Positions 20,377-30,544 of a DNA stretch of 64,000 bases are shown piece by piece. Position 1 is the first letter of the stretch, and each line of letters starts with the position of its first letter. The DNA is from Rickettsiella endosymbiont of Dermanyssus gallinae (lineage in GTDB: Bacteria > Pseudomonadota > Gammaproteobacteria > Diplorickettsiales > Diplorickettsiaceae). A model generated the notes under the pieces. The model saw only the letters and a program-made list of their open reading frames with translations. It was not told the origin of the DNA and ran no database searches. The DNA lies in NCBI RefSeq assembly GCF_019285595.1, contig NZ_CP079094.1:1824716-1888715 (forward strand), given 5' to 3'. A program made the position numbers and the translations under genes.

Positions 20377-20877
20377 ATGTTTAAGACTATAAAATATAGT
20401 GTGTGTGCTATTAGTTTTTTGCTAACGACATCCGCTCTCGCCGACGTCACTATTCCCATGAATCTCACTGCAGAACAAGGACTAGGGAAATCTATTGGTA
20501 ATATTATCGCCCAACAAACCCCGAAAGGCGTATTACTAACACCCCATTTACATAGTTTATCTCCAGGCGCGCACGGCTTTCTTATACACCAAAACCCCTC
20601 TTGTCTAGCTAACGGCATGGCGGCGGGAGATCATTTAGATCCGCAGCATACTAATCATCATTTAGGACCTTATGAAAAAGGCCATTTGAGTGATCGACCT
20701 TTTTTACAAGCCGATAAAAACGGCAATGTCACTGCGCCTATCCTTGCTCCACGTTTACGCTTAGAGGATTTAAAAAATCACTCTTTAGTCATTCACAAAG
20801 GTGGCGATAATTATTCTGATAGTCCCCAACCCTTAGGCGGTGGCGACGGACGAATTGCCTGTGGCGTTATAAATTAA
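20377..20877 (+). CDS. sodC: Periplasmic Cu/Zn superoxide dismutase SodC, one copper ligand replaced
   Basis: SodC dismutates superoxide in the periplasm. The 166-residue protein has a signal peptide (cleavage likely after ALA at 20-22). The disulfide pair would be Cys76 and Cys162. Zinc ligands are in place: His86 (bridging), His95, His103 and Asp106. Copper should be held by four His. His71, His86 and His140 are present, but the first one is missing: the usual HGFHVH reads HGFLIH, with Leu69 encoded by CTT instead of CAT. The enzyme may be inactive, or may bind metal differently. AGGAG precedes the ATG. Confidence 0.93.
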   Translation: MFKTIKYSVCAISFLLTTSALADVTIPMNLTAEQGLGKSIGNIIAQQTPKGVLLTPHLHSLSPGAHGFLIHQNPSCLANGMAAGDHLDPQHTNHHLGPYEKGHLSDRPFLQADKNGNVTAPILAPRLRLEDLKNHSLVIHKGGDNYSDSPQPLGGGDGRIACGVIN

Positions 20878-20895
20878 CAAAAATTATGCGGTTGT

Positions 20896-22272
20896 ATGAG
20901 CGCTGAAATATATTTTGCTTCTGCAAAGCAATTAGTCACTAGAATTAAACAAAAACAAATTTCCTGTACAGAGCTCATACAAGTTTATTTAGATCGTTTA
21001 ACGGATATAAACCCTAAGCTCAATGCGCTTGTTCAAACGTTATCGCCTGAAAAAGCACTACAACAAGCGCGTTATGCCGATGAAAAATTGGCGAAAAATC
21101 AAGCCATAGGCCCATTACACGGCTTACCTATTAGCATTAAAGATTGCTGTAAAGTTAAAGACTTTATTATCACAAAAGGCAGTATGGGATTCCATTTTCT
21201 GCCGACTGAAGATGCAACTGTCGTGGATAGATTAAAAACCGCCGGTGCTATTGTGATCGGCATTAGCAATGTCCCTGAATTTAATATTGCCTACGAAACT
21301 GATAATGATCGCTACGGTAAAACATTCAATCCTTATGATCTTACACGCACACCCGGTGGAAGTAGTGGCGGAGAAGCCGCGATTATAGCGGCGGGTGGAT
21401 CAACGTTTGGTTTAGGAACTGATGCGGGAGGAAGTGTTCGCCAACCTGCGCACAACACAGGGATTGCCAGTCTAAAACCAACTCACGGATTACTACCCAA
21501 TACCGGAAAGCTTCCTTATGATGGAGGTCTATTAAACTCATTAACAACATATGGTCCAATGGCACGTTTTGTTGATGATCTTATCTTAACCCTACCTGTT
21601 TTAGCAGGATCTGACCGTTATAAAAATACGACTCGTATTAATTTTAAATCACTGCGCATTGCCTTTTATATGGATAATGCCATCGTCAAACCCGATGAAG
21701 ATACGCTGCGAACTATTAAAGCGGTAGTAAATAGTTTGCAGACTGAAGTAGCGCAGCTCGAGGAGCATTGTCCCCCTCATTTACCGGAGCTTTACTCCCT
21801 GATTAGTGAAACTTTCTTTTTAAAAGGTGATAAAGGGCTGGGGATAAAAATGCTACTCAATCAGCTTAGCGTAAAAAACCCCTCTTCCTTAGTGAAGGAA
21901 TTTCTTGCTATCGCACGTCGCTGTGAATTTTCGACTACAGAATTAAATCAACGTTTACGCCGCCTTGAACAACTACGATTGGTATTAGAAAAGTTTTTTA
22001 CAGACTATGACCTTATCATTTGTCCTGTCGCTGCTACGCCTGCAAAACAACATGGGCGCTCTTTTATTGAAGGTCGTGACTTTAGTTATTTAAGTATTTA
22101 TAACTTTACCGGTTGGCCTACTGCTACCGTACGTTGCGGTACTTCTTTGGAAGGATTGCCGATAGGTATACAAATCAGTGCTAAACCTTGGCAAGATATG
22201 ACCGCCTTAGGTCTAGCAAAAAAATTAGAAACTTTATTAGGCGGTTGGCAAGCACCGCCTTTGTTTCCCTAA
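20896..22272 (+). CDS. Amidase-signature family hydrolase
   Basis: This 458-residue protein hydrolyses an amide bond; the substrate is not known. The amidase-signature triad is complete: Lys82 in PISIKDCC, cis-Ser156 in TPGGSSGGEAA and nucleophile Ser180 in GTDAGGSVRQPA. It resembles general amidases and the A subunit of GatCAB, but no gatB or gatC is adjacent and the C-terminal part (CPVAATPAKQHG...GWPTATV) is of the general amidase type. There is no signal peptide. It begins 18 bases after sodC and may share its transcript. Confidence 0.88.
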   Translation: MSAEIYFASAKQLVTRIKQKQISCTELIQVYLDRLTDINPKLNALVQTLSPEKALQQARYADEKLAKNQAIGPLHGLPISIKDCCKVKDFIITKGSMGFHFLPTEDATVVDRLKTAGAIVIGISNVPEFNIAYETDNDRYGKTFNPYDLTRTPGGSSGGEAAIIAAGGSTFGLGTDAGGSVRQPAHNTGIASLKPTHGLLPNTGKLPYDGGLLNSLTTYGPMARFVDDLILTLPVLAGSDRYKNTTRINFKSLRIAFYMDNAIVKPDEDTLRTIKAVVNSLQTEVAQLEEHCPPHLPELYSLISETFFLKGDKGLGIKMLLNQLSVKNPSSLVKEFLAIARRCEFSTTELNQRLRRLEQLRLVLEKFFTDYDLIICPVAATPAKQHGRSFIEGRDFSYLSIYNFTGWPTATVRCGTSLEGLPIGIQISAKPWQDMTALGLAKKLETLLGGWQAPPLFP

Positions 22273-22590
22273 AAAGATAGAATTAGTCGTTCCAGGATAA
22301 CTCCTAGCCCTCATGGTAAAGCTAGAATGAAGATAACCGTTCACGGAGATTAATGACAAAGCGCACTATTTTAAAAAATAGATATGGGGCGGTCAACACA
22401 CCAGTACTAGCTACTTCTTTTTAGTTTAATACCCTATCTTGCAGCTGAAAATTGTAATCAAAAATTATACAATCAGAGAGCATACTGTTAGGCCTCGAAA
22501 AAATTAGAGGAGCTAAAAAGTCTAGCTATACAGACAGGGAACGCTTTAGTAAAAGCTGCATGGAAGAAAAAAACAATAGGGAGAACTATT
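22273..22590. other. Intergenic stretch without a gene
   Basis: These 318 bases hold only short frames with no similarity I recognise. It is the leader of the Cys-rich protein gene, whose AGGGAG ribosome site lies at its end. No clear promoter or terminator was found. Confidence 0.5.
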
Positions 22591-23145
22591 ATGAAACATA
22601 CCAAAAATGAGAAAAGCTGGAAGACCAGGAAGGGATCATACTTGTGTCTAACGATCGTGCTTGCGACTGTTCTTATGGCAAGTGCGAAAGCAGAAGACTT
22701 TGTTAATCAAGAAGAGCAAGAAAATTACTGGGAGTGTGAAAACGTATGTGCAGAACAGGAAAGGCAGGAACAAGATGCGGGCATAAAGTCAGCAGATCTT
22801 ATAGCAAATTTCGTTAACTGTCGAAAAGCGTGCTATACACAAGCATGCCCTATACCTAGTAGCATCATTCCAACGGAATGTAGTGAGGGATATTATAAAG
22901 AAGGTCGTTATGATCTTGGTGATCCTAGGGTGCTTAGTGACGCGTGGGGGTATCCTTGCTTTTACCGTGAAAATGCAGATCAATATGCTGGTAGGGGAAA
23001 TTGGAAAAACGGTGAGCGGAGATTTACTCCTGATATGTATAAAAATAGCCCAATAAACTTTATATATGCCAAGGGTGAAGGCCGCCAAAAAGTCTGTCTT
23101 TATACTAAGCAAGGTGTGGGCGAGATTTTTCTAAAACAACATTGA
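22591..23145 (+). CDS. Secreted cysteine-rich hypothetical protein
   Basis: The 184-residue protein has a long signal peptide (charged n-region to about 16, hydrophobic core LCLTIVLATVLMASAKA, cleavage near residue 34). The mature part carries eight Cys (about 49, 53, 77, 81, 86, 97, 123 and 168), including CxxxC pairs WECENVC and NCRKAC. This suggests disulfide bonds in the periplasm or outside the cell. The C-terminal half is rich in Tyr, Gly and Asp. I recognise no family. AGGGAG precedes the ATG. It sits next to an IS256 relic, so it may have been acquired or rearranged. Confidence 0.65.
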   Translation: MKHTKNEKSWKTRKGSYLCLTIVLATVLMASAKAEDFVNQEEQENYWECENVCAEQERQEQDAGIKSADLIANFVNCRKACYTQACPIPSSIIPTECSEGYYKEGRYDLGDPRVLSDAWGYPCFYRENADQYAGRGNWKNGERRFTPDMYKNSPINFIYAKGEGRQKVCLYTKQGVGEIFLKQH

Positions 23146-23187
23146 ACTTCCACAAAGGGTGAATTTAGATAGAATCAAGCCTGTAAA

Positions 23188-24045
23188 TAAAGTAGAACGA
23201 GCCATGGATGCAGAGCAAGAGGAGTATCTTGGCTATGAAAAACATGCGTTAGAAGGCAAGAATACGGGAAAAGCTAACTTAAGCCGTTATTGATGAGGTT
23301 AATATTTGGCAGAATCGTCCCTTAGAAACGGTCTATCCCATCCTGTACTTAGATTGTATCGTTATTAAATGCCATCAAGATAAACGCGTCATCAATAAAT
23401 CCATTTATTTGGCATTAGCCATTAATACGGATGGAAAAAAGGAATTACTCGGTTTGTGGATAGCCGAAACCAAAAATTTAGCTCGGTATTAACCGAATTA
23501 AATCATCGTGGCGTTAAGGATATTTTTATTGCTTGGGTTGATGGATTAAGCGGATTTCCAGAGGCGATAAATGCGGTATTCCCAAAAACTAAGATTCAGC
23601 TATGCATAGTGCATCTGATTCGTTATTTCTTAGCTATGTACCGCATAAGGACATGAAAGCCGTGGTAGCGGACCTTAAGCTTATTTACCGTGCTATTTCT
23701 ATAGAACCAGCGGAAGAAGCGCTGCTGATGTTCAGTGAAAAGTGGATAAAAAATACCCCTCATTAGCCGTACCTGGCATAAAAACTGGAGTAATATTGTG
23801 ACCTTATTTGATTATCCTGACGACATACGGAAAATTATTTATACCACCAATGCCATTGAATCACTCAATAGTGTGATTAGAAAATCGATTAATAATCGTA
23901 AAATTTTTCCTAATGACCAATCGGCATTAAAGGTAGTATATTTGGCTGTACAGAAGGCATCGCAAACGTGGACTATGGCTTTACATGAATCGCACTTAAC
24001 GCTGTCTTTTTTTTTAACTTCAAAAACGATCAGTAATTTTAATTA
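23188..24045 (+). pseudogene. IS256-family (Mutator) transposase relic
   Basis: Fragments in several frames match the family in order: MDAEQEEYLGYEKH (N-terminal part), VNIWQNRPLETVYPILYLD (first catalytic Asp region), [20 protein letters not shown] (second Asp region), [12 protein letters not shown], and DDIRKIIYTTNAIESLNSVI (third acidic region). Between the first two pieces roughly 80-100 codons are missing, and there are several stops and frameshifts. No terminal inverted repeats could be recognised. The element is dead and old. Confidence 0.9.
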
Positions 24046-24172
24046 AATACATCCCGGCTTTGCAACCTATACAATTACCCTACCAACTAGAAAGTTGGCT
24101 TGACGTTTTTCTGGTTCATGTTCTTCTGTCACCGCTTTACCTAACTGATACAGTAATGACGGGCTAACGATT

Positions 24173-25492
24173 TTAATAACGGTAAAAACTAGGCTTATAC
24201 GGGCCTTCTTTTTTTACACCGATATATTCCGCTTGTTCAGAGGTTAATTCGGTCAATTTCGCTCCGACGCGATCTAAATGTAACCGCGCTACTTGTTCAT
24301 CTAATTCTTTTGGCAACATGTAAACCTTGCCTTTTTCATAGCGATCATTGTGCTGCCATAATTCTATTTGCGCTAAAACCTGATTAGCAAATGAATTTGA
24401 CATAACAAAACTAGGGTGTCCTGTTGCACACCCTAAATTAACTAATCGACCTTCGGCTAACAGTAATAGACGCTTTTTATCGGGGAAAATAATTTGATCA
24501 ACTTGTGGCTTAATATTCTCCCATTTAAATTGTCGTAAGCTTGCTACTTCAATTTCAGAATCAAAGTGCCCAATGTTACAAACAATAGCAAAATCCTTCA
24601 TCTGTTTCATATGTGCTAAGGTAATAACGGATTTATTACCGGTTGCCGTAACGAAAATATCACCTTGGCTTGCGACTTCATCCATCTTCACAACGCGATA
24701 GCCTTCCATTGCGGCTTGTAATGCACAAATAGGATCTACTTCAGTAATCCATACCGTTGCGCCATACGAACGCAAACTTTGCGCACAACCTTTTCCTACA
24801 TCCCCGTAGCCACCAACAACGGCAATTTTACCCGCAATCATGACGTCGGTTGCTCGCTTCAACGCATCAATTAAAGACTCTCTACATCCATAAAGATTAT
24901 CAAATTTAGATTTTGTCACTGAATCATTAATGTTAATCGCTGGGATCAAAAGCGATTTTTTTTCCTGCATTTGATAAAGTCTATGTACACCCGTTGTTGT
25001 TTCTTCCGATACGCCTTTAACATCTGCCAAAAGATTTGAGTATCTGTCTTCATGCATTAATAAAGTAAGATCGCCACCATCATCTAACAACAAATTAGGC
25101 TTCCAACCATTAGGTCCTTTCAAGGTTTGTTCAATACACCACCAAAACTCTTCTTCCGTTTCTCCTTTCCAAGCAAAAACAGGGACACTCTGTTCTGCCA
25201 TAGCAGCGGCGGCATGATCCTGCGTGGAAAAAATATTGCATGAAGACCATCGTACTTCAGCACCCAAATCGAGCAAGGTTTCAATTAAAACCGCCGTTTG
25301 AATCGTCATATGCAGACAACCTGCAATGCGCGCACCTTTTAAAGGCTTTTCATGGCCATATTTTTTACGTAGCGCCATCAAACCCGGCATTTCTGTTTCA
25401 GCAATCGTAATTTCTTTTCGACCCCATTCGGCCAAATTTAAATTAGCTACTTTATAATCAATAATCTTAGTCTTTAATGCTTCTGATATCAT
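24173..25492 (-). CDS. ahcY: S-adenosylhomocysteine hydrolase AhcY
   Basis: AhcY splits S-adenosylhomocysteine to adenosine and homocysteine, relieving product inhibition of methyltransferases. The 439-residue protein has the N-terminal [17 protein letters not shown] and [11 protein letters not shown] motifs. The NAD-binding stretch [18 protein letters not shown] is complete, and the C-terminal tail ends KPSFYRY with the conserved Lys-x-x-x-Tyr-Arg-Tyr. It overlaps the metK stop by four bases, forming a two-gene SAM-cycle operon. Confidence 0.98.
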   Translation of the reverse strand: MISEALKTKIIDYKVANLNLAEWGRKEITIAETEMPGLMALRKKYGHEKPLKGARIAGCLHMTIQTAVLIETLLDLGAEVRWSSCNIFSTQDHAAAAMAEQSVPVFAWKGETEEEFWWCIEQTLKGPNGWKPNLLLDDGGDLTLLMHEDRYSNLLADVKGVSEETTTGVHRLYQMQEKKSLLIPAININDSVTKSKFDNLYGCRESLIDALKRATDVMIAGKIAVVGGYGDVGKGCAQSLRSYGATVWITEVDPICALQAAMEGYRVVKMDEVASQGDIFVTATGNKSVITLAHMKQMKDFAIVCNIGHFDSEIEVASLRQFKWENIKPQVDQIIFPDKKRLLLLAEGRLVNLGCATGHPSFVMSNSFANQVLAQIELWQHNDRYEKGKVYMLPKELDEQVARLHLDRVGAKLTELTSEQAEYIGVKKEGPYKPSFYRY

Positions 25493-26652
25493 GTGTGAAC
25501 TACCTTCTTAAGTGCTGAGCACAATAACCTTGCTTTATCTGTTTTTTCCCAAGGAAAATATTCCGTATTTTCTCGACCAAAATGGCCATACGCTGCTGTT
25601 CGTTTATAAATAGGCCTTAACAAATCAAGCATTTTAATAATACCTTGCGGTCTGAGATCAAAATGTTGCCGAATAAGTTCAGCGATGTCTTTATCAGACA
25701 GCTTACCTGTGCCAAAAGTATTAATATTAATAGACGTTGGTTCTGCAACACCAATCGCATAAGAAACCTGTAACTCACAACGATCCGCTAAACCGGCAGC
25801 AACAATATTTTTTGCAACATAACGCGCTGCATAAGCTGCCGATCGATCGACTTTACTGGGATCCTTACCTGAAAAACATCCGCCGCCATGACGCGCCATA
25901 CCACCGTAGGTATCTACAATAATTTTACGGCCTGTTAACCCTGTATCGCCTAAAGGTCCTCCAATAACAAAACGTCCGGTGGGATTGATATGGTAGACAG
26001 TGTTTTTTAACCATTCGGCTGGAATCACGGGCTTAATAATTTCTTCAATAATTGCTTCGCGTAATTTTTCATAGGAAATATCAGGCGCATGCTGTGTAGA
26101 AAGCACTATCGTCTCTGCAGCAATCGGCTTCCCGCCTTGATATTTTAGTGTAACCTGACTTTTGGCATCAGGCCGTAACCAATCTAAGATTTTATTTTTC
26201 CGCAATGCGGCTTGCCGTTCCATAAGCCTATGAGCATAGGTAATCGGTGCTGGCATGAGCACATCGGTTTCATTACTGGCATAGCCAAACATCATTCCCT
26301 GATCACCTGCACCCTGATCAGCCTTATCAACGCCTTGCGCAATATCCGGCGATTGCTTGCCAATCGCCGACATCACTGCACAAGACTCCCAATCGAAGCC
26401 CATAGAAGAACTGTTATAGCCAATTTCTTTAACTGTTTCTCTAACAATGTGCTCAACATCCACCCATGCCGTCGTGGTGATTTCGCCAGCGACTAAACCC
26501 ATTCCCGTTTTAACGAGGGTTTCACAGGCAACACGCGCATTTTTATCTTGCGCTAAAATTGCATCGAGAATTGCATCAGAGATTTGATCCGCGATCTTAT
26601 CAGGATGTCCTTCAGATACGGATTCGGAAGTAAACGTCGTGTAATTATCCAT
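25489..26652 (-). CDS. metK: S-adenosylmethionine synthetase MetK
   Basis: MetK makes SAM from methionine and ATP. The 387-residue protein has [17 protein letters not shown] at the N-terminus, the hexapeptide GAGDQG in [17 protein letters not shown], and the glycine-rich [16 protein letters not shown]. The ATG at 26652 aligns with other MetK starts and has GAGAAT upstream; a TTG four codons earlier is the alternative. No SAM riboswitch is visible in the short leader, which ends at repeat B (26733-26812). Confidence 0.98.
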   Translation of the reverse strand: MDNYTTFTSESVSEGHPDKIADQISDAILDAILAQDKNARVACETLVKTGMGLVAGEITTTAWVDVEHIVRETVKEIGYNSSSMGFDWESCAVMSAIGKQSPDIAQGVDKADQGAGDQGMMFGYASNETDVLMPAPITYAHRLMERQAALRKNKILDWLRPDAKSQVTLKYQGGKPIAAETIVLSTQHAPDISYEKLREAIIEEIIKPVIPAEWLKNTVYHINPTGRFVIGGPLGDTGLTGRKIIVDTYGGMARHGGGCFSGKDPSKVDRSAAYAARYVAKNIVAAGLADRCELQVSYAIGVAEPTSININTFGTGKLSDKDIAELIRQHFDLRPQGIIKMLDLLRPIYKRTAAYGHFGRENTEYFPWEKTDKARLLCSALKKVVHT

Positions 26653-26732
26653 TTTTATTCTCAATAAAAAGATAGAGTGAAAATAAAGGGCCCCTATAGT
26701 AGCGAGTATTACCTAAGATTGCGAATTTTACT

Positions 26733-26812
26733 TATACTCTTCGCACTTGAGCTTTCGGCAGTGTTGCTCATCTTCGCGGCGCCTTGCCAAAAACCCAATT
26801 GCTGTGAATATA
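26733..26812 (-). repeat. Repeat B, medium deleted copy upstream of metK
   Basis: This 80-bp unit starts TATACTCTTCGCACTTGAGC and ends CCCAATTGCTGTGAATATA. It keeps the outer blocks of the 125-bp form (CTCATCTTCGCGGCGCCTTGCC) but lacks the core around GTATAC. Only 14 bases separate it from repeat A copy 3. Confidence 0.8.
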
Positions 26813-26826
26813 GAATTAACCTAATT

Positions 26827-27073
26827 CAAGTGAGTCGCTATGCTCCCGAAGAATTTCGGCCATCGTGCCCCCGAAATTCGTTCGCATGACGCGACTGAAA
26901 TTAGGCCGCGATACGTCCTGCGTCCGGCACGCACTCACTCCTTCGGAGTTCATGCCCGTGCCTCCCACAAATGACTTTACGGCGTGATGCGTTTCCTGCT
27001 TCGCCCGTCAACGCACGCCTATCGCGGGCTCTTCGACTTCGCATTGCTTTCACAATGCTTTCCTGTCTCATCG
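26827..27073 (-). repeat. Repeat A copy 3 (247 bp)
   Basis: This is a reverse-orientation copy of the unit at 5744, lying between metK and an MFS gene. The internal 56-codon frame is open. It carries the same G variant in the hairpin loop as copy 2. No target duplication is visible. Confidence 0.95.
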
Positions 27074-27118
27074 TATGAACCCTAGCTTCCCACCAGGGCT
27101 CACTCCTTAAGGCCATAT

Positions 27119-28411
27119 CTAGTCTAATTTTGCCTGCGTAGGCTCTTTCATTAAAAAAGTAGCCAGTAAAGCAATACAAAAACCAACCGGTAAAATGAGT
27201 AAAGCACGGTGATAGTCACTAGCGCTATACACTCTTATCTGATTGGCTAAAGAACCGTGCCAATCATAATCCATTAACCAACCAAATAAGGGTTGGAAAA
27301 CTGCATAGCCACCAATAGCGAAAAATGATACGACGCTAACGGATGTTGCCGTCAAACTCTTGGTATTACTTTCAGAAACTAAAGGATAACTTAGTACCTG
27401 ACTGCTGGTAAAAAAACCTAATGCAAAAAATAAGCATAAGACCGTGGTTAAAGAGAGCAAGGCTGGAAGACATATAATTATCAGCGTCAATAACAACGAG
27501 ATAATAGTACCCATTGCCATGAGTCTTACTCGTTTTCTAATTCTATCGGAAAGCCAACCCACAACAGGGCCACCAATGATCGTACCTAGAAAAAGTAAGC
27601 TTGGTGCTAATGATGCTTCCGTTGGTGAAAAATGAGCGGTTTGTTGTAAAAATAAACTACCCCAAATAGCGCCTAGCAATGCAATAGGTAAATTTGTTAA
27701 TGAGGTATAAAGTCCACAAAGAAGATTTTGTGGGTTTAAATAGGCTAAGCGCCAACTCTTCACAAGACCTAAATGGGATAATTCAGTCTGTGAAGCTTTT
27801 TGCTCTTGTTTTAATTCCGGAGGGCAATCCTGCACAAAGGAAAAAATAATAGTAAAAATAAGTAACCCTAAGCAAGCATCCAGCAACAAAGTATGACGCC
27901 ATCCTAACGATTGTGCTAATAAGGTCAATGGCGTTTGTGCCACCATCCCTCCCATCATAGCCATGGTTACAATTAAGCCACTGACTAATGCCATTTGCTT
28001 TGATGGGAACCAACGCGACGCTAAACGAATACTACTTAAAAAGCAAAATGCACTACCAATCCCGCTCATAAATCGGAAGACACAAGCTAAAAGAAAGGAA
28101 TGTGTGGTTGCAAAACCTGCAATCCCTATCACACACAGCAATAAAGCTGAAAGAATAATTAATCGTGTAGAAAATCGATCTAATAACGCGCCGGCAATAG
28201 GTAAAAAAAGCAAATTAGCATAAAAATAATAGGCTGATAATTTTCCCAATTCCGTTGCATGCAGTGAAAAAGCGCGCATCAAATCAGCACTGATGGCGTT
28301 GAACATATTCATCTGAATAAATTCATAAAAAAAGAAAAGCGCCGCAGAAAAACAGACAATCCAAGGCAGCAATTTTTTATTCGTTATAGAAGCACCATTC
28401 TGAGTTTTCAT
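27119..28411 (-). CDS. MFS transporter (downstream paralogue)
   Basis: The 430-residue protein has about 12 membrane helices in two halves, the MFS motif-A-like loops GALLDRFSTR and GWLSDRIRKR, and a central hydrophilic loop near residues 200-220. It is a close paralogue of the gene upstream; both share the unusual opening PWIVCFSAALFFFYEFIQM / PWLVCLSAALFFFYEFIQM. The substrate is unknown; relatives in Legionellales include amino-acid and nucleoside importers. Its start overlaps the stop of the first paralogue (ATGA), so they are cotranscribed. Confidence 0.9.
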   Translation of the reverse strand: MKTQNGASITNKKLLPWIVCFSAALFFFYEFIQMNMFNAISADLMRAFSLHATELGKLSAYYFYANLLFLPIAGALLDRFSTRLIILSALLLCVIGIAGFATTHSFLLACVFRFMSGIGSAFCFLSSIRLASRWFPSKQMALVSGLIVTMAMMGGMVAQTPLTLLAQSLGWRHTLLLDACLGLLIFTIIFSFVQDCPPELKQEQKASQTELSHLGLVKSWRLAYLNPQNLLCGLYTSLTNLPIALLGAIWGSLFLQQTAHFSPTEASLAPSLLFLGTIIGGPVVGWLSDRIRKRVRLMAMGTIISLLLTLIIICLPALLSLTTVLCLFFALGFFTSSQVLSYPLVSESNTKSLTATSVSVVSFFAIGGYAVFQPLFGWLMDYDWHGSLANQIRVYSASDYHRALLILPVGFCIALLATFLMKEPTQAKLD

Positions 28412-29718
28412 AGGTTTTCTCTAGAGTAAGGTTGACAATGTGTTTCACGTAAAAGACAAGCGGCAATAATACTCACTACAAAAGCAATCGGCATAATAGC
28501 CAAGCCATTAAGATAATTGCTAGGCGAATACATTGCTACGCCATGATTTAACGTCTGATCCCAATGCAAATCCATTAGCCAACCAAATAAGGGTTGAAAT
28601 ACGGCACCCCCTCCCATAATTAGAACCGACGCTAAACCTGTGGAAGTCCCCGTTAAATGCCTAGGATTACTTTCAGCAATCAATGGGTAACTAATAATCT
28701 GTGTACTAGTAAAAATACCGAGCAATAAAAACAAAACCAGTAAAGTATAAAAATTTAAATTTGGTAAAAACATAATACAAAGTAATACCAACAAAGAAAG
28801 CAGCGCGCCGACTATCATCGGTAGCCGTCGTTTACCGATAAAGTCCGAAAACCACCCTATAAAAGGTGAGCCTATAATAGTCCCCACAAAAATCATGGTG
28901 GCAACGAGTGAGGCCTGCGTTTTTAAAAGATGGTGAACTTGGGTTAAATACATCACACCCCAAAGCTCTCCCAGTAAAATAATCGGCAGATTTAACAGAC
29001 AGGTATAGAGTCCCCCTAATCCATTCTGTTTATTGAGGAGTACCGTCAAAAGACTCTTCTTTATAGAAGATGGGGCAACGTTTTTCTCGCTCATGACCTC
29101 AGGTGTCTGATGTTTAGGATAGTCACGAACAAATAGATAAACAATTAATGTAATGACCGCCCCTACACCCGCATTAACCAGGACAGCATCACGCCAACCT
29201 AGCCATTGTACTAAAAGAGCAAAAGGGGTTTGTGCCACCACGCCTCCCAACATCGCAATAGTAATGATAACGCCGATCACAAACGCCAAACGGTGGGACG
29301 AAAACCAACGTGTGGCCAGCTTAATGCAGCTTAAAAAACAAAAAGCATTACCAATGCCTGAAATAAAATGGCTAAATGCGGCTAATTGAAAAGAATGGCT
29401 GCAGGCAAATAGAATTGTGGCAAAAACCACCATGACCATCGCACTTAATATAATGGTCCGTATGGATATACGGTCGACTAAAATACCGGCAAATAGCAGA
29501 AAAATAACATCCGCATAAAAATAAGTAGCCGACAAAAAGCCTAGTTGACCCGCATTAATGGAGAAGTCCTGCATAAGCTCCTGGCTAATGGAGTTAAACA
29601 TACCCATTTGGATAAATTCGTAAAAGAAAAAGAGCGCGGCAGAAAGACAAACCAGCCAAGGCTGATATTTAGAAAAAGCAGTAGGAAAACCTTGTTTTGG
29701 ACTGGGCATAACAGTCAT
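28408..29718 (-). CDS. MFS transporter (upstream paralogue)
   Basis: The 436-residue major facilitator protein has about 12 membrane helices and the conserved loops GILVDRISIR and GWFSDFIGKRR. Strong similarity to the following gene over the whole length indicates a tandem duplication. GAGGA lies five bases before ATG 29718. The specific cargo cannot be deduced. A run of eight G lies upstream at about 29752-29760. Confidence 0.9.
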   Translation of the reverse strand: MTVMPSPKQGFPTAFSKYQPWLVCLSAALFFFYEFIQMGMFNSISQELMQDFSINAGQLGFLSATYFYADVIFLLFAGILVDRISIRTIILSAMVMVVFATILFACSHSFQLAAFSHFISGIGNAFCFLSCIKLATRWFSSHRLAFVIGVIITIAMLGGVVAQTPFALLVQWLGWRDAVLVNAGVGAVITLIVYLFVRDYPKHQTPEVMSEKNVAPSSIKKSLLTVLLNKQNGLGGLYTCLLNLPIILLGELWGVMYLTQVHHLLKTQASLVATMIFVGTIIGSPFIGWFSDFIGKRRLPMIVGALLSLLVLLCIMFLPNLNFYTLLVLFLLLGIFTSTQIISYPLIAESNPRHLTGTSTGLASVLIMGGGAVFQPLFGWLMDLHWDQTLNHGVAMYSPSNYLNGLAIMPIAFVVSIIAACLLRETHCQPYSRENL

Positions 29719-29855
29719 TAATCCTCAAATAGGTGTTTTTTATAGGCTATTTGGGGGGGGTAGTCTATAGGAAGAAAAGCCTAATGTCTAAACCAAAATT
29801 TCGATTTAATAGTCCGCTTATAGCAAACACTACCCCGCCGCGGGTTTAAATAGGG

Positions 29856-30461
29856 TTAACTGGATAGTGTAACCTCAAGCTTCGCCGTTTCACCTAATTT
29901 AAAGTGTTTTCTACAGACGGCGATATAACGTTCATTACCCCCAATCTCCAGTTGTTCTCCCTGGGTCACTTTACGATGTTCGGCATCCATACGCATATTC
30001 ATAATCGCTTTAGCGCCGCAGTGGCAAACTGTTTTTATTTCACCCATTTTATCGGCCAAGATCAGTAAATATAAACTTCCTTCAAAAGGTTCACCGCAAA
30101 AATCACTGCGTAATCCATACGTTAAAACAGGTATATTCAATTTATCCACGATATCACTTAACTGGAATACCTGCGCCTTTGTTAAAAATTGTGCTTCATC
30201 GACAAAAACACATTTTAAATTCTTAGTTTTTTTTAACGTTTCTTCTGTAAACTCATATAAATTATCGTTTTTAGCAAACGAATGACTGGCGGCCTCTAAA
30301 CCTATACGTGAAAAAATAGTGCCTGCTTTATATCGCGTGTCAACACTGGGAGAAAATAATAAGGTTTCCATACCACGTTCTTGGTAGTTGTAACTTGCTT
30401 GCAATAAAATGGTACTCTTGCCCGCATTCATAGCCGAATAATAGAAATAAAGTTTAGCCAT
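29856..30461 (-). CDS. tdk: Thymidine kinase Tdk
   Basis: Tdk phosphorylates thymidine in the pyrimidine salvage pathway. The 201-residue type II enzyme has P-loop SAMNAGKSTILLQ (residues 9-21), the VFVDEAQF Walker-B-like segment with catalytic Glu, TYGLRSDFCGEPFEGS, and the Zn-ribbon cysteines in CHCGAKA and a later CRKHF. Full length. Confidence 0.97.
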   Translation of the reverse strand: MAKLYFYYSAMNAGKSTILLQASYNYQERGMETLLFSPSVDTRYKAGTIFSRIGLEAASHSFAKNDNLYEFTEETLKKTKNLKCVFVDEAQFLTKAQVFQLSDIVDKLNIPVLTYGLRSDFCGEPFEGSLYLLILADKMGEIKTVCHCGAKAIMNMRMDAEHRKVTQGEQLEIGGNERYIAVCRKHFKLGETAKLEVTLSS

Positions 30462-30544
30462 CGTTAGCGCTTATAGTTGAAAATATTGAATATTCTAGGT
30501 TGCGTTATAATAATCATAACTTTGTAAAAATAGGAAGTACAGCT

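Noticed and set aside
24046..24172. Leftward frame after ahcY reading SPSLLYQLGKAVTEEHEPEK
   Set aside because: Looks like a coding remnant but is only about 35 codons with no start and no recognised family.
26901..27179. Arginine-rich frame MRQESIVKAMRSRRARDRR present in each repeat A
   Set aside because: It is open in four copies but has a stop in copy 2 and lacks a ribosome-binding site, so it is not listed as a gene; it is noted under the repeat.
29745..29765. Run of eight G before the MFS pair as a phase-variation switch
   Set aside because: It lies outside any reading frame and about 40 bases upstream of the start, without an obvious promoter spacing to modulate.
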